Assembly (NCBI GenBank): GCA_021155965.1
Contig: JAJNBJ010000021.1
Coordinates: 42,605 to 106,604, forward strand
DNA from: Flavipsychrobacter sp.
GTDB taxonomy: Bacteria > Bacteroidota > Bacteroidia > Chitinophagales > Chitinophagaceae
Direction of reading: 5' to 3'
DNA: 64,000 bases
The translations under genes were made by a program, and so were the position numbers. This document shows positions 18,244 to 27,221 of the stretch, one piece after another (positions within the stretch are counted from its first letter, which is position 1; each line of letters starts with the position of its first letter). Below the pieces are notes generated by a model that was not told the DNA's origin, made no database searches, and saw nothing but the letters and a program-made list of their open reading frames with translations.

Positions 18244-18284
18244 CCTTTGCGTTTTCTTCGCGGTACTTTGCGGTCTCTGCGGTT
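18244..18284. repeat. Degenerate TTTGCGG tandem repeat
   Basis: Four degenerate units of about 10 bases: CTTTGCGTTTT, CTTCGCGGTA, CTTTGCGGTCT, CTGCGGTTA. Text of this kind is a familiar dispersed intergenic repeat in Bacteroidota genomes; the functional meaning is not known to me. Confidence 0.5.
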
Positions 18285-18343
18285 AAATGTTTTTATTAAA
18301 GGCAGTAATATCATAAATCGCAGATCACAGATCACAAATGAAA

Positions 18344-18368
18344 AAAAGTGCGCAAGTAGTGCGCAAAA
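18344..18368 (+). promoter_or_regulatory. Shared upstream motif, copy 2
   Basis: Contains two direct TGCGCAA sites (18349-18355 and 18359-18365); an inverted TTGCGCA follows at 18429-18435. The first 25 bases match the motif at 12201-12225 at all but a few positions, and the distance to the start codon is the same, 92 bases. Confidence 0.35.
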
Positions 18369-18459
18369 ATAAATGTGAATGATGCTGTTTATCAACAATT
18401 TATACATTTAACCCTTTATCCAAAAAAATTGCGCATTTTTTACAAAATTTAAAGTTCAT

Positions 18460-19560
18460 ATGATAACAAAAGAAGCGGTAATAGAAGCACTAAGCCAGGT
18501 GCAGGAACCGGACCTGGGCAAGGACCTCGTTACCCTGAACATGATAAAGGATATTGAGATTGATGGGAAGAACGTTTCGTTTACCGTGATACTCACAACA
18601 CCCGCATGCCCCCTGAAGGATATGATAGAAAAGGCATGTGTGAATGCCATTCGCTTGCTGGTAGATAAAGAGGCAGTGGTAAAGGTGCATATGACCGCCA
18701 ACGTGAACAGCAACCGCAAGGACAACAAAGCTGTACTGCCCAATGTGAAGAACATAATAGTAGTGGCAAGCGGAAAGGGCGGCGTTGGTAAATCAACTGT
18801 GGCAGTGAATTTGGCAATAGGACTGGCACAGGAAGGAGCATCGGTAGGATTGCTGGATGCCGATATTCATGGGCCATCTATACCCATAATGCTGGGCATG
18901 CGCGATGAAAGGCCAAAGATGACCGAAATAGAAGGCAAGGGCATGATAGTGCCGCTGGAGAAATATGGCATAAAGGCTATGTCCATAGGGCTGCTGATAG
19001 ATGAGAAACAGGCAGTAATATGGCGGGGGCCGCAGGCAAGCTCGGCGCTGAAACAGTTCATATCGGATGTGTATTGGGGCGAGCTTGACTACCTGGTGAT
19101 AGATATGCCGCCGGGTACGGGAGATATACATCTCACACTGGTGCAAACCGTGCCTGTAACGGGCGCTGTGATAGTATCTACCCCACAGGCTGTAGCAGCG
19201 GCTGATGCGAAAAAAGCCATTGTGATGTTCAAACAGCCGCAAATCAATGTGCCGATACTCGGAATTGTTGAAAATATGGCTTATTTTACACCGCAGGAGT
19301 TGCCTGAAAATAAATACTATATCTTCGGGCAAGGCGGTGCAAAGAGAATGGCAGAGCAGTTTGAGCTGCCTTTCCTTGGTGAAGTACCGATAGTGCAGAG
19401 CATACGTGAGGGTGGCGATAAGGGTGTGCCGGCAGTTATCAATGATGAGCCGGTATCAAAGGCGGCCTTCATCACACTGGCACAAAGAGTGGCACAGAAT
19501 GTTGCAATACGTAACGCCAACCTGGAGCCTACGAAGGTGGTGCAGATGGCCGCAAGTTAG
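18460..19560 (+). CDS. Mrp/NBP35-family Fe-S cluster carrier ATPase
   Basis: 366 residues. The first 90 form a MIP18/DUF59 domain (VIEALSQVQEPDLGKDLVTLNMI ... TTPACPLKDMIEKAC). Residues 97-350 are the deviant Walker ATPase: GKGGVGKST at 105-113, LLDADIHGPSIP, and YLVIDMPPGTGD. Family members bind and pass on 4Fe-4S clusters as dimers. The usual C-terminal CxxC bridging pair is absent: the equivalent segment reads ENMAYFTPQELPENKYYIFG. Transcribed alone or with the following gene. Confidence 0.9.
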   Translation: MITKEAVIEALSQVQEPDLGKDLVTLNMIKDIEIDGKNVSFTVILTTPACPLKDMIEKACVNAIRLLVDKEAVVKVHMTANVNSNRKDNKAVLPNVKNIIVVASGKGGVGKSTVAVNLAIGLAQEGASVGLLDADIHGPSIPIMLGMRDERPKMTEIEGKGMIVPLEKYGIKAMSIGLLIDEKQAVIWRGPQASSALKQFISDVYWGELDYLVIDMPPGTGDIHLTLVQTVPVTGAVIVSTPQAVAAADAKKAIVMFKQPQINVPILGIVENMAYFTPQELPENKYYIFGQGGAKRMAEQFELPFLGEVPIVQSIREGGDKGVPAVINDEPVSKAAFITLAQRVAQNVAIRNANLEPTKVVQMAAS

Positions 19561-19642
19561 TTGATAGGTTAATAAGTTGATATGGGATCGGTAGCTGGTG
19601 ATGAAATAATAATATTGAATTCTTAAAACACGAGACATACTT

Positions 19643-20485
19643 ATGACACGCATTTTGGCTTCCTTACTGATGTTGCTTTCTGTGCAGTCGGTATCGGCGC
19701 AGAGAAAACACAACAAAATAAGCGGCGATGACTTTCCTATATACATGGTGCATGTGCAGGGAGGCAACTTTGACCTTGGCAGCAACGATGATGCCGAAGA
19801 CAGGAAACCTGCACATACGGTTACACTGAAAGACTTTTACATAGGCGAGTACGAAGTGACCCAGAAGCAGTGGAAAGAGATCATGAACACCAATCCATCT
19901 AATTATCAATGTGATGAATGCCCCGTGACAAATGTGAACTGGGATGATGCGCAAGCGTTTATAGAAAAACTGAATGCAAAAACAGGAAGGCATTTCCGCC
20001 TGCCCACGGAGGCTGAATGGGAATATGCGGCGCGCGGCGGCGTGAAGGAAGACCTGGTAAAGGAATACAATAACCCCCGTGGTGGAGTTAATGAGTTCAT
20101 GATCAATGACCAGGGCAAAAGAAAGCCCGCCAAAATGAAAGAAGGCAAAAAATACGCAGGGCAAAACCGCCTTGGAGAAATTGCCTGGTATGCACGTAAC
20201 TCAGAGAGCCGCCCTCATCCTATAGGCAGAAAGAAACCAAACGAGCTGGGCATATATGATATGACCGGCAATGTGGAAGAATGGTGCAACGACTGGTATG
20301 GCAAAACCTATGGCAGCAAGAACGATGTAGAAAACCCGCAGGGCCCAACAGGCGGTAATGCACGCGTAGTGCGCGGGGGCTCGTACCTGAGTGACCCGGT
20401 TGATTTAGTGGTTACACGCCGTGCAGCATACCTGCCCAATACGCAGGAGCGGTATCTCGGTTTCAGGCTTGCTGAGGATAAATAG
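19643..20485 (+). CDS. SUMF1/formylglycine-generating-enzyme-like secreted protein
   Basis: 280 residues; signal peptide MTRILASLLMLLSVQSVSAQ. Single SUMF1 fold with its landmarks: VQGGNFDLGSNDDAEDRKPAHTVTL, YIGEYEVTQKQWKEIM, PVTNVNWDDAQAFIEKL, RLPTEAEWEYAARGG, GIYDMTGNVEEWCNDW, VVRGGSYLSDP and RYLGFRLAED. The Cys pair that does the catalysis in true sulfatase-activating enzymes is missing at RGGSYLSDPVDLVVTRRAAYLP, so it is probably a structural or binding protein like the GldJ/GldK relatives rather than an FGE. Confidence 0.85.
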   Translation: MTRILASLLMLLSVQSVSAQRKHNKISGDDFPIYMVHVQGGNFDLGSNDDAEDRKPAHTVTLKDFYIGEYEVTQKQWKEIMNTNPSNYQCDECPVTNVNWDDAQAFIEKLNAKTGRHFRLPTEAEWEYAARGGVKEDLVKEYNNPRGGVNEFMINDQGKRKPAKMKEGKKYAGQNRLGEIAWYARNSESRPHPIGRKKPNELGIYDMTGNVEEWCNDWYGKTYGSKNDVENPQGPTGGNARVVRGGSYLSDPVDLVVTRRAAYLPNTQERYLGFRLAEDK

Positions 20486-20535
20486 GAGCAACAGGCTGTT
20501 CTATTTCAGTTAATAGTTGATTATTGCTATCCTCG

Positions 20536-21000
20536 CTATTTAGTGTGTAATGTAATATTATTTTGATAATACTGGTTAGCCGTGCTGTTGAAACCGGATA
20601 CCTGGTGGCTCACAAAGCTCATACTGTCATTATCGTAATAATAAATAAGCACCGCATCCAGCGTACCCGCAACAAGCGTATCGAACCGCTTGGTTTTATT
20701 CGCTACATCCGTTGACCGGTAGTTGAGTGTGTAGCCCATAATAGATACAGCAAATCCGTTTATCTTCCCTATTGCGACAGACGTATCAATAAGCAAACGG
20801 TTAAAAGCATCGGGCCATTCATGGTGGGTTGTATCGCCCGTAAACACAGTATCACCCTTTGCATAACCGCTGATAATACCGGTCAATTGCCGCACGGTTA
20901 TCATTCCTGTAGTATGATCTGTAATGGAGTAATTGTTACTTTTATTACATGCCGTGATATGCGCAATAATAAGCGCTGAAAGAAGGGTGAGTTTTTTCAT
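20536..21000 (-). CDS. Small hypothetical lipoprotein
   Basis: 154 residues; MKKLTLLSALIIAHITACNKS ends in a lipobox (ITAC, Cys18). The rest is beta-rich (GMITVRQLTGIISGYAKGDTVFTGDT, GFAVSIMGYTLNYRSTD, TLDAVLIYYYDNDSMSFVSHQVSGF). No family recognised. It lies between convergent and divergent neighbours and appears monocistronic. Confidence 0.7.
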   Translation of the reverse strand: MKKLTLLSALIIAHITACNKSNNYSITDHTTGMITVRQLTGIISGYAKGDTVFTGDTTHHEWPDAFNRLLIDTSVAIGKINGFAVSIMGYTLNYRSTDVANKTKRFDTLVAGTLDAVLIYYYDNDSMSFVSHQVSGFNSTANQYYQNNITLHTK

Positions 21001-21112
21001 AATAGCTCGGTATTGGTTATAATATAGTGGTTTAGGAATAAGAAAGCAAATAATATGCCAAAACTGTTATATTTATCTGCAAATTTTAGGCATTTCTTGA
21101 CGTTTGACTTAT

Positions 21113-21120
21113 TAATTTTG
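21113..21120 (+). promoter_or_regulatory. -7 box TAATTTTG upstream of the TlpA-like gene
   Basis: TAATTTTG matches TAnnTTTG exactly, 24 bases before the chosen ATG. This supports the start at 21145 over the upstream in-frame ATG at 21055, which lies ahead of the promoter. No well-spaced TTG is visible. Confidence 0.5.
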
Positions 21121-21144
21121 GCAGGTTATAGGCAAATTCCCTGG

Positions 21145-22278
21145 ATGAAATCAAGACAACTACTTTTTTTACTTATTGGCATATCTTTTTTCGCAGCCTG
21201 CAGCAGCGACAGCCACCGTTTTAAGGTAATAGGGAATATTGCCGGCATGCCCGGGCAAACAGTGATACTGGAGCAACTGAATGCCAATGATGTCATCAAC
21301 ATCATTGACTCGCAAACATCAAACGAAGACGGGCATTTTGAATTATCGGGAGTGGCACCTGAACCGGGACTGTACAGGCTGCACTTCGGGCAAAACAAAT
21401 TCATACTCTTATCGGTTGACAACGGGAATATAAAAATAGATGCAGACTGGAACACGCTTGAGCAATACAAGGTAAGTGGTTCTGCCCCGTCTGAAGACCT
21501 GAAAAAATTCATTGTATCTATACGGGAGCACCTTCGCGATTTCAATACTATGAGCATTGTGCTTGACTCATTACGGATGAAAGGTAACGACAGCCTGCTT
21601 ACAGTTGCACAGAACGACTTTGCAGATATGCGGCAGCAGTTCACGCAATTTGTTGAACATTATGCTGATACCAACCCGTATGAGCCCAATGCTATATTCG
21701 CCGCAAGAATGCTTAACCCTGCTACGGAAAAGCACTACCTGGAAGCTTTTCACCAAAGCCTGAACAGGAGGTTCCCTAATGCTAAAATGACGAAAGAATA
21801 CAGCGAGTTCTATGCTAAGGTAAAAGCAAAGCAAAACCAGCCTGAACGGCGTGCTGATAACGGTACTGAAAAGAATGCACCTGAAGTTTCACTGCCCGAT
21901 AAGGATGGGAACATAGTATCTCTCTCATCCTTCAGGGGCAAGTATGTGCTGCTTGATTTCTGGGCATCGTGGTGCGGGCCATGCCGTGGCGAAAACCCGA
22001 ACGTGGTTGCTGCGTATGAGAAATACAAGGGTAAGAATTTTACCATCCTCAGTGTATCGCTCGACAGTAAAAAAGATGCCTGGCTGGAAGCTGTACAAGA
22101 AGATGGCCTGACATGGACCCAGGTATCAGACCTTAACGGATGGGACTCGCCGGCAGCGGCAACTTATGGCGTGCATTCTATTCCTACAAATTTCCTGATA
22201 GACACATCAGGCAAGATCATTGCGCATAACCTGCGTGGGCCACAGCTAGAAGAAAAGCTGGGTGAAATATTGAAATAG
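21145..22278 (+). CDS. TlpA-like thioredoxin-fold lipoprotein with DUF4369
   Basis: 377 residues from the ATG at 21145. MKSRQLLFLLIGISFFAACSS ends in a lipobox (Cys19). Residues 25-115 resemble DUF4369 (RFKVIGNIAGMPGQTVILEQLNANDV ... DGHFELSGVAPEPGLYRLHF). The C-terminal 140 residues are an AhpC/TSA-type thioredoxin with LLDFWASWCGPCRGENP (CGPC at 277-280) and HSIPTNFLIDTSGKII (cis-Pro). It should be a periplasmic thiol-disulfide reductase anchored in a membrane; close in type to proteins that serve cytochrome maturation or copper stress. Convergent with the heme operon. Confidence 0.9.
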   Translation: MKSRQLLFLLIGISFFAACSSDSHRFKVIGNIAGMPGQTVILEQLNANDVINIIDSQTSNEDGHFELSGVAPEPGLYRLHFGQNKFILLSVDNGNIKIDADWNTLEQYKVSGSAPSEDLKKFIVSIREHLRDFNTMSIVLDSLRMKGNDSLLTVAQNDFADMRQQFTQFVEHYADTNPYEPNAIFAARMLNPATEKHYLEAFHQSLNRRFPNAKMTKEYSEFYAKVKAKQNQPERRADNGTEKNAPEVSLPDKDGNIVSLSSFRGKYVLLDFWASWCGPCRGENPNVVAAYEKYKGKNFTILSVSLDSKKDAWLEAVQEDGLTWTQVSDLNGWDSPAAATYGVHSIPTNFLIDTSGKIIAHNLRGPQLEEKLGEILK

Positions 22279-22282
22279 TATT

Positions 22283-23563
22283 CTAAGAATTCAACGCCTT
22301 TGCTGTCTTCTCTATTGTTTCATCAATATCTGCATAAGATAAAGCATTGCTGATGAACCATGTTTCGAATGCTGATGGTGGCAGATAAACCCCATTATTG
22401 AGCATGGCGTGGAAGAACTTATTAAACAATGTATTATTCGCAGAAGCAGCGCATGCAAAATCAGTAACCGGCTTATCGCTGAAATGAACGCTTATCATAG
22501 AGCCAAAACGATTGATAATATATGGCGTATTGCCTGCGCTTAGTACCTTATCCAGCCCTTTATGCAGGTATTCGGTTTTGTCGTCAATGTCTTTATATAT
22601 CGCCGGGTTTTCTTTCAGTGTTTTCAGCATGGTGTAGCCGGCAATCATTGCGAGCGGGTTACCGCTCAATGTGCCTGCCTGGTAAACGTTCCCTAACGGT
22701 GCTATATGCTGCATGATCTCCTTCTTTCCACCAAAAGCGCCAACCGGCATACCACCGCCTATTACTTTACCATATGTAACAAGGTCAGCATTGATGCCCA
22801 GCCGCTCCTGCGCACCACCTGTTGCCAATCGGAAGCCGGTCATTACCTCGTCGAAAATGAAAACAATACCTTCCTTATCACAAATGCTGCGCAGGCCCTC
22901 CATAAAACCTGCAACAGGAGGAATACATCCCATATTTCCTGCAACAGGCTCAATAATGATGGCGGCTATCTCATTCTTGTTTTCATCTACCAGCTTTTGC
23001 ACCGCAGCAAGATCGTTGTATGGCGCAGTAAGCGTATCATTCGCAACACCTGCAGTAACACCCGGAACAGTTTGAATATTGAACGTTGCCACACCACTTC
23101 CCGCTTTTACCAGGAATGCATCTGCATGGCCATGATAGCATCCTTCGAACTTGATAAATTTGTTACGTCCTGTATATCCTCTTGCAAGGCGCAAAGCGCT
23201 CATACATGCTTCTGTGCCACTGCTCACCATGCGTATCATGTCCACATTGGGCACCATGGAAGTGATCAGTTCTGCCATCTCTATCTCCAACTCAGTAGGC
23301 GCGCCAAATGATGTTGACTGTGTAGCTTTTTCCTGTATGGCTTTTACTACGGGCTCATAAGCATGGCCTAATATCATTGGCCCCCATGAATTGATATAAT
23401 CTATGTATCTGTTACCGTCGGCATCGTACATGTACGCTCCTTTGGCGTGTGTCATAAACAATGGTGTACCACCCACACTCTTGAATGCACGTACCGGAGA
23501 ATTTACACCTCCCGGAATACTTCTTTGTGCCCGCTCAAATAGTTCTTTGCTCTTAGTGATCAT
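22283..23563 (-). CDS. hemL: Glutamate-1-semialdehyde 2,1-aminomutase
   Basis: 426 residues, the usual length. PLP-dependent class III aminotransferase fold with [24 protein letters not shown] at the start, [38 protein letters not shown] and the PLP lysine in [17 protein letters not shown]. It converts glutamate-1-semialdehyde to 5-aminolevulinate, the last step of C5 synthesis of the tetrapyrrole precursor. Last gene of the minus-strand heme operon, 21 bases after hemB. Confidence 0.97.
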   Translation of the reverse strand: MITKSKELFERAQRSIPGGVNSPVRAFKSVGGTPLFMTHAKGAYMYDADGNRYIDYINSWGPMILGHAYEPVVKAIQEKATQSTSFGAPTELEIEMAELITSMVPNVDMIRMVSSGTEACMSALRLARGYTGRNKFIKFEGCYHGHADAFLVKAGSGVATFNIQTVPGVTAGVANDTLTAPYNDLAAVQKLVDENKNEIAAIIIEPVAGNMGCIPPVAGFMEGLRSICDKEGIVFIFDEVMTGFRLATGGAQERLGINADLVTYGKVIGGGMPVGAFGGKKEIMQHIAPLGNVYQAGTLSGNPLAMIAGYTMLKTLKENPAIYKDIDDKTEYLHKGLDKVLSAGNTPYIINRFGSMISVHFSDKPVTDFACAASANNTLFNKFFHAMLNNGVYLPPSAFETWFISNALSYADIDETIEKTAKALNS

Positions 23564-23584
23564 GTATAGTAGATAGTAACGTAT

Positions 23585-24559
23585 TTAACTAATTAATTTT
23601 ACAGCATCTTTTGCAAAATACGTTGCAATGAGGTCTGCACCAGCGCGTTTAATGCTGGTCAGCGATTCAAGAATAGCCCTATTTTCATCAAGCCAACCCA
23701 TTTTTGCTGCAGCTTTTATCATAGCATATTCGCCACTTACATGGTAAGCACTCACAGGGACATCTACATTGTTCCTTACCTCACGTATTATATCGAGGTA
23801 TACCATTGCGGGTTTCACCATTACTATATCTGCACCTTCCTGCACATCCATCAGGGTTTCTTTAACTGCCTCTATCCTGTTGGCGTAGTCCATCTGGTAT
23901 GTCTTCTTATCGCCAAAACCGGGAGCACTATCCAATGCATCGCGGAAGGGACCGTAGAAACAGGATGCATATTTAGCGCTATAACTCATAATGCCTGTCT
24001 TCGTAAACCCATTGCACTCCAAAGCATCGCGAATAGCGCCTATGCGGCCATCCATCATATCGCTTGGAGCAACAAAGTCTGCACCGGCCTTTGCGTGGCT
24101 TACACTCATCTGAGACAGCACCTCAACTGTAGCATCATTTACTATCTCCTGCCCTTCTACAATGCCATCATGACCATAAGTGGAAAAAGGGTCAAGCGCC
24201 ACATCAGTCATCACCACCATATCAGGGCAAGCATCTTTAATAGCCTTGATACTGCGCTGCATCAACCCATCAGAGTTCAATGCTTCAGTACCTTTATTAT
24301 CTTTCAGCTCATCTTTGCATTTAATGAACAGCAACACACACTTTATCCCCATCGACCACAACTCCTTCACTTCCTTCACCGTATTATCAATGCTCATGCG
24401 ATAATAGCCCTGCATGGAAGATATTTCCTCACGTACATTGGCACCCTCGATAATGAACAGCGGTGCGATAAAATCCGATGGCCTGATGATGGTTTCTGCT
24501 ACCATAGCTCTAATGGCAGGTGACTGGCGGAGTATGCGGTTTCTTCTTGTTAAGTGCAT
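23585..24559 (-). CDS. hemB: Delta-aminolevulinic acid dehydratase (porphobilinogen synthase)
   Basis: About 324 residues from the ATG at 24559, two bases after hemF's stop; an upstream in-frame ATG at 24571 would overlap hemF. Diagnostic segments: RPSDFIAPLFIIEGANV, ISSMQGYYRMSID, VMTDVALDPFSTYGHDGIV, the Schiff-base lysine region SYSAKYASCFYGPFRDA, GADIVMVKPAMVYLDII, and the final SGEYAMIKAAAKMGWLDE. It joins two 5-aminolevulinate molecules to porphobilinogen. The variant DVALDPFSTYGHDG lacks the Cys-rich zinc site of animal enzymes, suggesting the Mg-dependent type. Confidence 0.97.
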   Translation of the reverse strand: MHLTRRNRILRQSPAIRAMVAETIIRPSDFIAPLFIIEGANVREEISSMQGYYRMSIDNTVKEVKELWSMGIKCVLLFIKCKDELKDNKGTEALNSDGLMQRSIKAIKDACPDMVVMTDVALDPFSTYGHDGIVEGQEIVNDATVEVLSQMSVSHAKAGADFVAPSDMMDGRIGAIRDALECNGFTKTGIMSYSAKYASCFYGPFRDALDSAPGFGDKKTYQMDYANRIEAVKETLMDVQEGADIVMVKPAMVYLDIIREVRNNVDVPVSAYHVSGEYAMIKAAAKMGWLDENRAILESLTSIKRAGADLIATYFAKDAVKLIS

Positions 24560-24561
24560 AG

Positions 24562-25470
24562 TTATACCCAATTATGCGGTTTATAATATTGCATTGTTTC
24601 GGCCTCCCTGCTGCCGGCTTCGGGCTGATAGTTATAATACCATCTTGCCCTTGGTGGCAGGCTCATCAATATACTTTCTGTTCTGCCATTGGTTTTGAGC
24701 CCAAAAAGTGTGCCCCTGTCATGTATCAGGTTAAACTCCACATAGCGGCCCCTTCTTATTTCCTGCCACTCGGTCTCCTTTTCACCATAAGGAATATCTT
24801 TTCTTCTTTCTACGATTGGCACATATGCTTTTAAAAAAGCATTGCCATTCGCCTGCTGAAAGTCGAAATGCCTTTGCTCATCATCTTCATTTTGCGGACG
24901 TATATAATCGTAGAACACACCGCCAATACCGCGCATCTCATTACCCCGATGCTTATTTACAAAATACTCATCGCAATGCTTCTTACAGTCGGCATAAATA
25001 TGTTCGCCAAATGTGTCCATTGCACTTTTCAGTGTTGCATGGAAATGCCTGGCATCTTCTTCAAAAATATAATGAGGTGTAAGGTCTGCACCGCCACCAA
25101 ACCAGCTATCCAGCTTTTTACCTTCTTTATCGTATAGTTCAAAATAGCGCCAGTTAGCATGCACAGTTGGCACATACGGGTTGCGCGGATGTATCACCAA
25201 CGATAATCCACATGCAAAAAAATTACTCTCCCCCACATTAAATGCCTGCTGCATAGCCAATGGCAAAGCACCGAATACTACAGAAGTATTCACTCCCCCC
25301 TTCTCAAATACATTGCCATTGGTAATCACTCTTGTTTTACCACCACCACCTTCCGGACGTTCCCATTTGTCCTCAACAAATTTTGCACTGCCATCTGCCA
25401 ATTCCAGCTCTGTACAGATCGTATCCTGCAGGCCGTGTATATAATCAGCAAATTGTTCCCTTACGCTCAT
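24562..25470 (-). CDS. hemF: Oxygen-dependent coproporphyrinogen III oxidase
   Basis: 302 residues. Family landmarks: [92 protein letters not shown] and [14 protein letters not shown]. It uses O2 to decarboxylate coproporphyrinogen III to protoporphyrinogen IX. Its start overlaps the hemE stop by four bases (ATGA), a translational-coupling arrangement. A separate anaerobic enzyme, HemN, is encoded at 62-63.5 kb. Confidence 0.97.
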   Translation of the reverse strand: MSVREQFADYIHGLQDTICTELELADGSAKFVEDKWERPEGGGGKTRVITNGNVFEKGGVNTSVVFGALPLAMQQAFNVGESNFFACGLSLVIHPRNPYVPTVHANWRYFELYDKEGKKLDSWFGGGADLTPHYIFEEDARHFHATLKSAMDTFGEHIYADCKKHCDEYFVNKHRGNEMRGIGGVFYDYIRPQNEDDEQRHFDFQQANGNAFLKAYVPIVERRKDIPYGEKETEWQEIRRGRYVEFNLIHDRGTLFGLKTNGRTESILMSLPPRARWYYNYQPEAGSREAETMQYYKPHNWV

Positions 25471-26519
25471 GCTGTAACATTGTTGTTAACAGAACTATAT
25501 TCTTTCACCGTGTCCACGAAAGCCCGCGCATGGTCAACAGGCACATTTGGCAATATACCATGGCCCAAATTTGCAATATACTTTTTCGTACCAAAACCGT
25601 CAATCATTTCCTTCACTTCTTTCCTTATCTGAGGTATAGGTGCCAGCAACTTCGACGGATCAAAGTTACCCTGCAAAGTTATGCTGTTATTCGTCATTTG
25701 GCGTGCAAGCTGTGGTGTAAGACTCCAGTCAAGTCCCAAACCTGCTGCACTTGTTTTACTAAGATCAGACAGCGCATACCAGCTACCTTTAGGAAATAAT
25801 ATTACAGGGGCATCCTTACTTACCGCGTCAGCTATCTGGACAAGATATGGTTGCGCAATAGCCTTAAAATCAGCAGGGCTTAGCATACCACTCCAGCTAT
25901 CAAATACCTGTACCAGGTCAGCGCCGGCTTTTACCTGTGCTTTCAGGTACTGTATGGTAATATCTGTTATTTTCTGAAGCAACTTGTGTGCCAGTTCTGG
26001 TTGCGTAAAGCAGAATTGTTTCGCCTTATCAAATGATTTACTGCCCTTGCCCTCTACCATGTAGCAAAGTAACGTCCATGGTGCACCGGCAAAACCAATC
26101 AACGGTACACGGTCATTGAGCTCACGTTTTGTGAGCTCCAATGCTCTCATCACATAGCTAAGCCTTTCTTCAACATTGGCTGTGTTCAGTGCATCTACAT
26201 CATCAGCAGTTTTTATCACATTGGGCAGCAATGGCCCTTTCCCTTCTTCCAGCAATACGGTCATACCCATTGCCTGTGGTATCACCAGTATGTCTGAGAA
26301 AATGATGGCAGCATCCACTCCTACCTGGTCCACGGGCTGTAGTGTTATCTCGCAAGCCAGCTCAGGGGTTTCCACACGCGTGAAAAAATCATATTTTTCG
26401 CGCAGCTTTATGTAATCTGGCAGATATCTGCCTGCTTGCCTCATCATCCATACCGGTGGACGGGATAACTCTTCTCCTTTCAAAGCCCGCAGAAGCAGGT
26501 CGTTCTTTAATTCACTCAT
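25467..26519 (-). CDS. hemE: Uroporphyrinogen decarboxylase
   Basis: 350 residues. Signatures: [21 protein letters not shown] (the conserved PVWxMRQAGRY), [45 protein letters not shown], and [11 protein letters not shown] with [11 protein letters not shown] near the end. It removes four acetate carboxyls of uroporphyrinogen III to give coproporphyrinogen III. Situated three bases after hemD and overlapping hemF by four bases in the operon. Confidence 0.97.
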   Translation of the reverse strand: MSELKNDLLLRALKGEELSRPPVWMMRQAGRYLPDYIKLREKYDFFTRVETPELACEITLQPVDQVGVDAAIIFSDILVIPQAMGMTVLLEEGKGPLLPNVIKTADDVDALNTANVEERLSYVMRALELTKRELNDRVPLIGFAGAPWTLLCYMVEGKGSKSFDKAKQFCFTQPELAHKLLQKITDITIQYLKAQVKAGADLVQVFDSWSGMLSPADFKAIAQPYLVQIADAVSKDAPVILFPKGSWYALSDLSKTSAAGLGLDWSLTPQLARQMTNNSITLQGNFDPSKLLAPIPQIRKEVKEMIDGFGTKKYIANLGHGILPNVPVDHARAFVDTVKEYSSVNNNVTA

Positions 26520-26522
26520 GTT

Positions 26523-27221
26523 CTATTTATGAAAATACTCGATCACTTTTTCTACCATGCGCTCTTTTGATGGTGTTTCACTCACTACTATTTTATTGCT
26601 TGCCTTTGCTTTTAACACGGCCGCGGTAGTATTACCTATAGCAAATAACACCGTATGTGGGTCCACATTATTTATCCTGAAAAAACTATTCACGCCATTG
26701 GGACTGAAAAATAAAATGCCCTGGTAGTGCTTCTTCACCTGTTCTGGCGTTTCAGTGGTCTTATATACCACTATTTCATGCACCATAATGTCGTTCCTGA
26801 ACAAAAACAGGGGTAACGCATCCAATCGCTTATCTCCGCAGAAAAACACTACCTCCTTTACACCATGGGTTTTGATGACATTAGCCAGCAATGCACCATC
26901 CATGGCGGTTCCTTTTACCTGCGATTCATCAAAATATTGCAGCACAGCTCTTTTCGTCGCATTACCTATACAATACACATTCCAGTTTGGTTTACCTGCA
27001 GCAAGAACATCCGCCATGGCATTGATGGCATTAGCACTGGTGAAAACAACAGTCATCGGCAGTTGGGCCATATGTTTCAATTCATCCAGCAGGTTGTCAT
27101 CCTTTACAGGCTTTACCTGTATAAACGAAACTGCATCCACCTCCACACCATGATCCATTGCATGATGCACAAGCGTATCATTCAGCTCAGCCGTGCTTAG
27201 TATGTAGGTATTAATTTTCAT
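26523..27221 (-). CDS. hemD: Uroporphyrinogen-III synthase
   Basis: 232 residues. HemD is poorly conserved, but this frame has the two-lobed pattern: an N-terminal lobe ending VVFTSANAINAMADVLA, the NVYCIGNATKRAVLQYF strand, and the second lobe with VVYKTTETPEQVKKHYQGILFFSPNGVNSFF and VLFAIGNTTAAVLKAKASNKIVVSETPSKERMV. It cyclises hydroxymethylbilane with ring inversion. The position between hemC (11-base overlap) and hemE supports the call. Confidence 0.92.
   Translation of the reverse strand: MKINTYILSTAELNDTLVHHAMDHGVEVDAVSFIQVKPVKDDNLLDELKHMAQLPMTVVFTSANAINAMADVLAAGKPNWNVYCIGNATKRAVLQYFDESQVKGTAMDGALLANVIKTHGVKEVVFFCGDKRLDALPLFLFRNDIMVHEIVVYKTTETPEQVKKHYQGILFFSPNGVNSFFRINNVDPHTVLFAIGNTTAAVLKAKASNKIVVSETPSKERMVEKVIEYFHK

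Larger units (their letters stand above)
17986..18459. other. 474-bp intergenic region with short repeats
   Basis: No gene is supported. It holds a purine/TTTGCGG mini-repeat (18244-18284), an ATCACAGATCACAAAT direct repeat (18320-18339), and the GTGCGCAA motif (18344-18368). The minus-strand frame covering these is just a translation of the repeats. Confidence 0.5.

Noticed and set aside
18183..18407. 74-codon minus-strand frame in the Mrp upstream region
   Set aside because: It is a translation of the TTTGCGG and ATCACA repeats and has no other support.
23741..24523. 260-codon plus-strand frame inside hemB
   Set aside because: HemB is certain by its motifs; the antisense frame has shadow composition.
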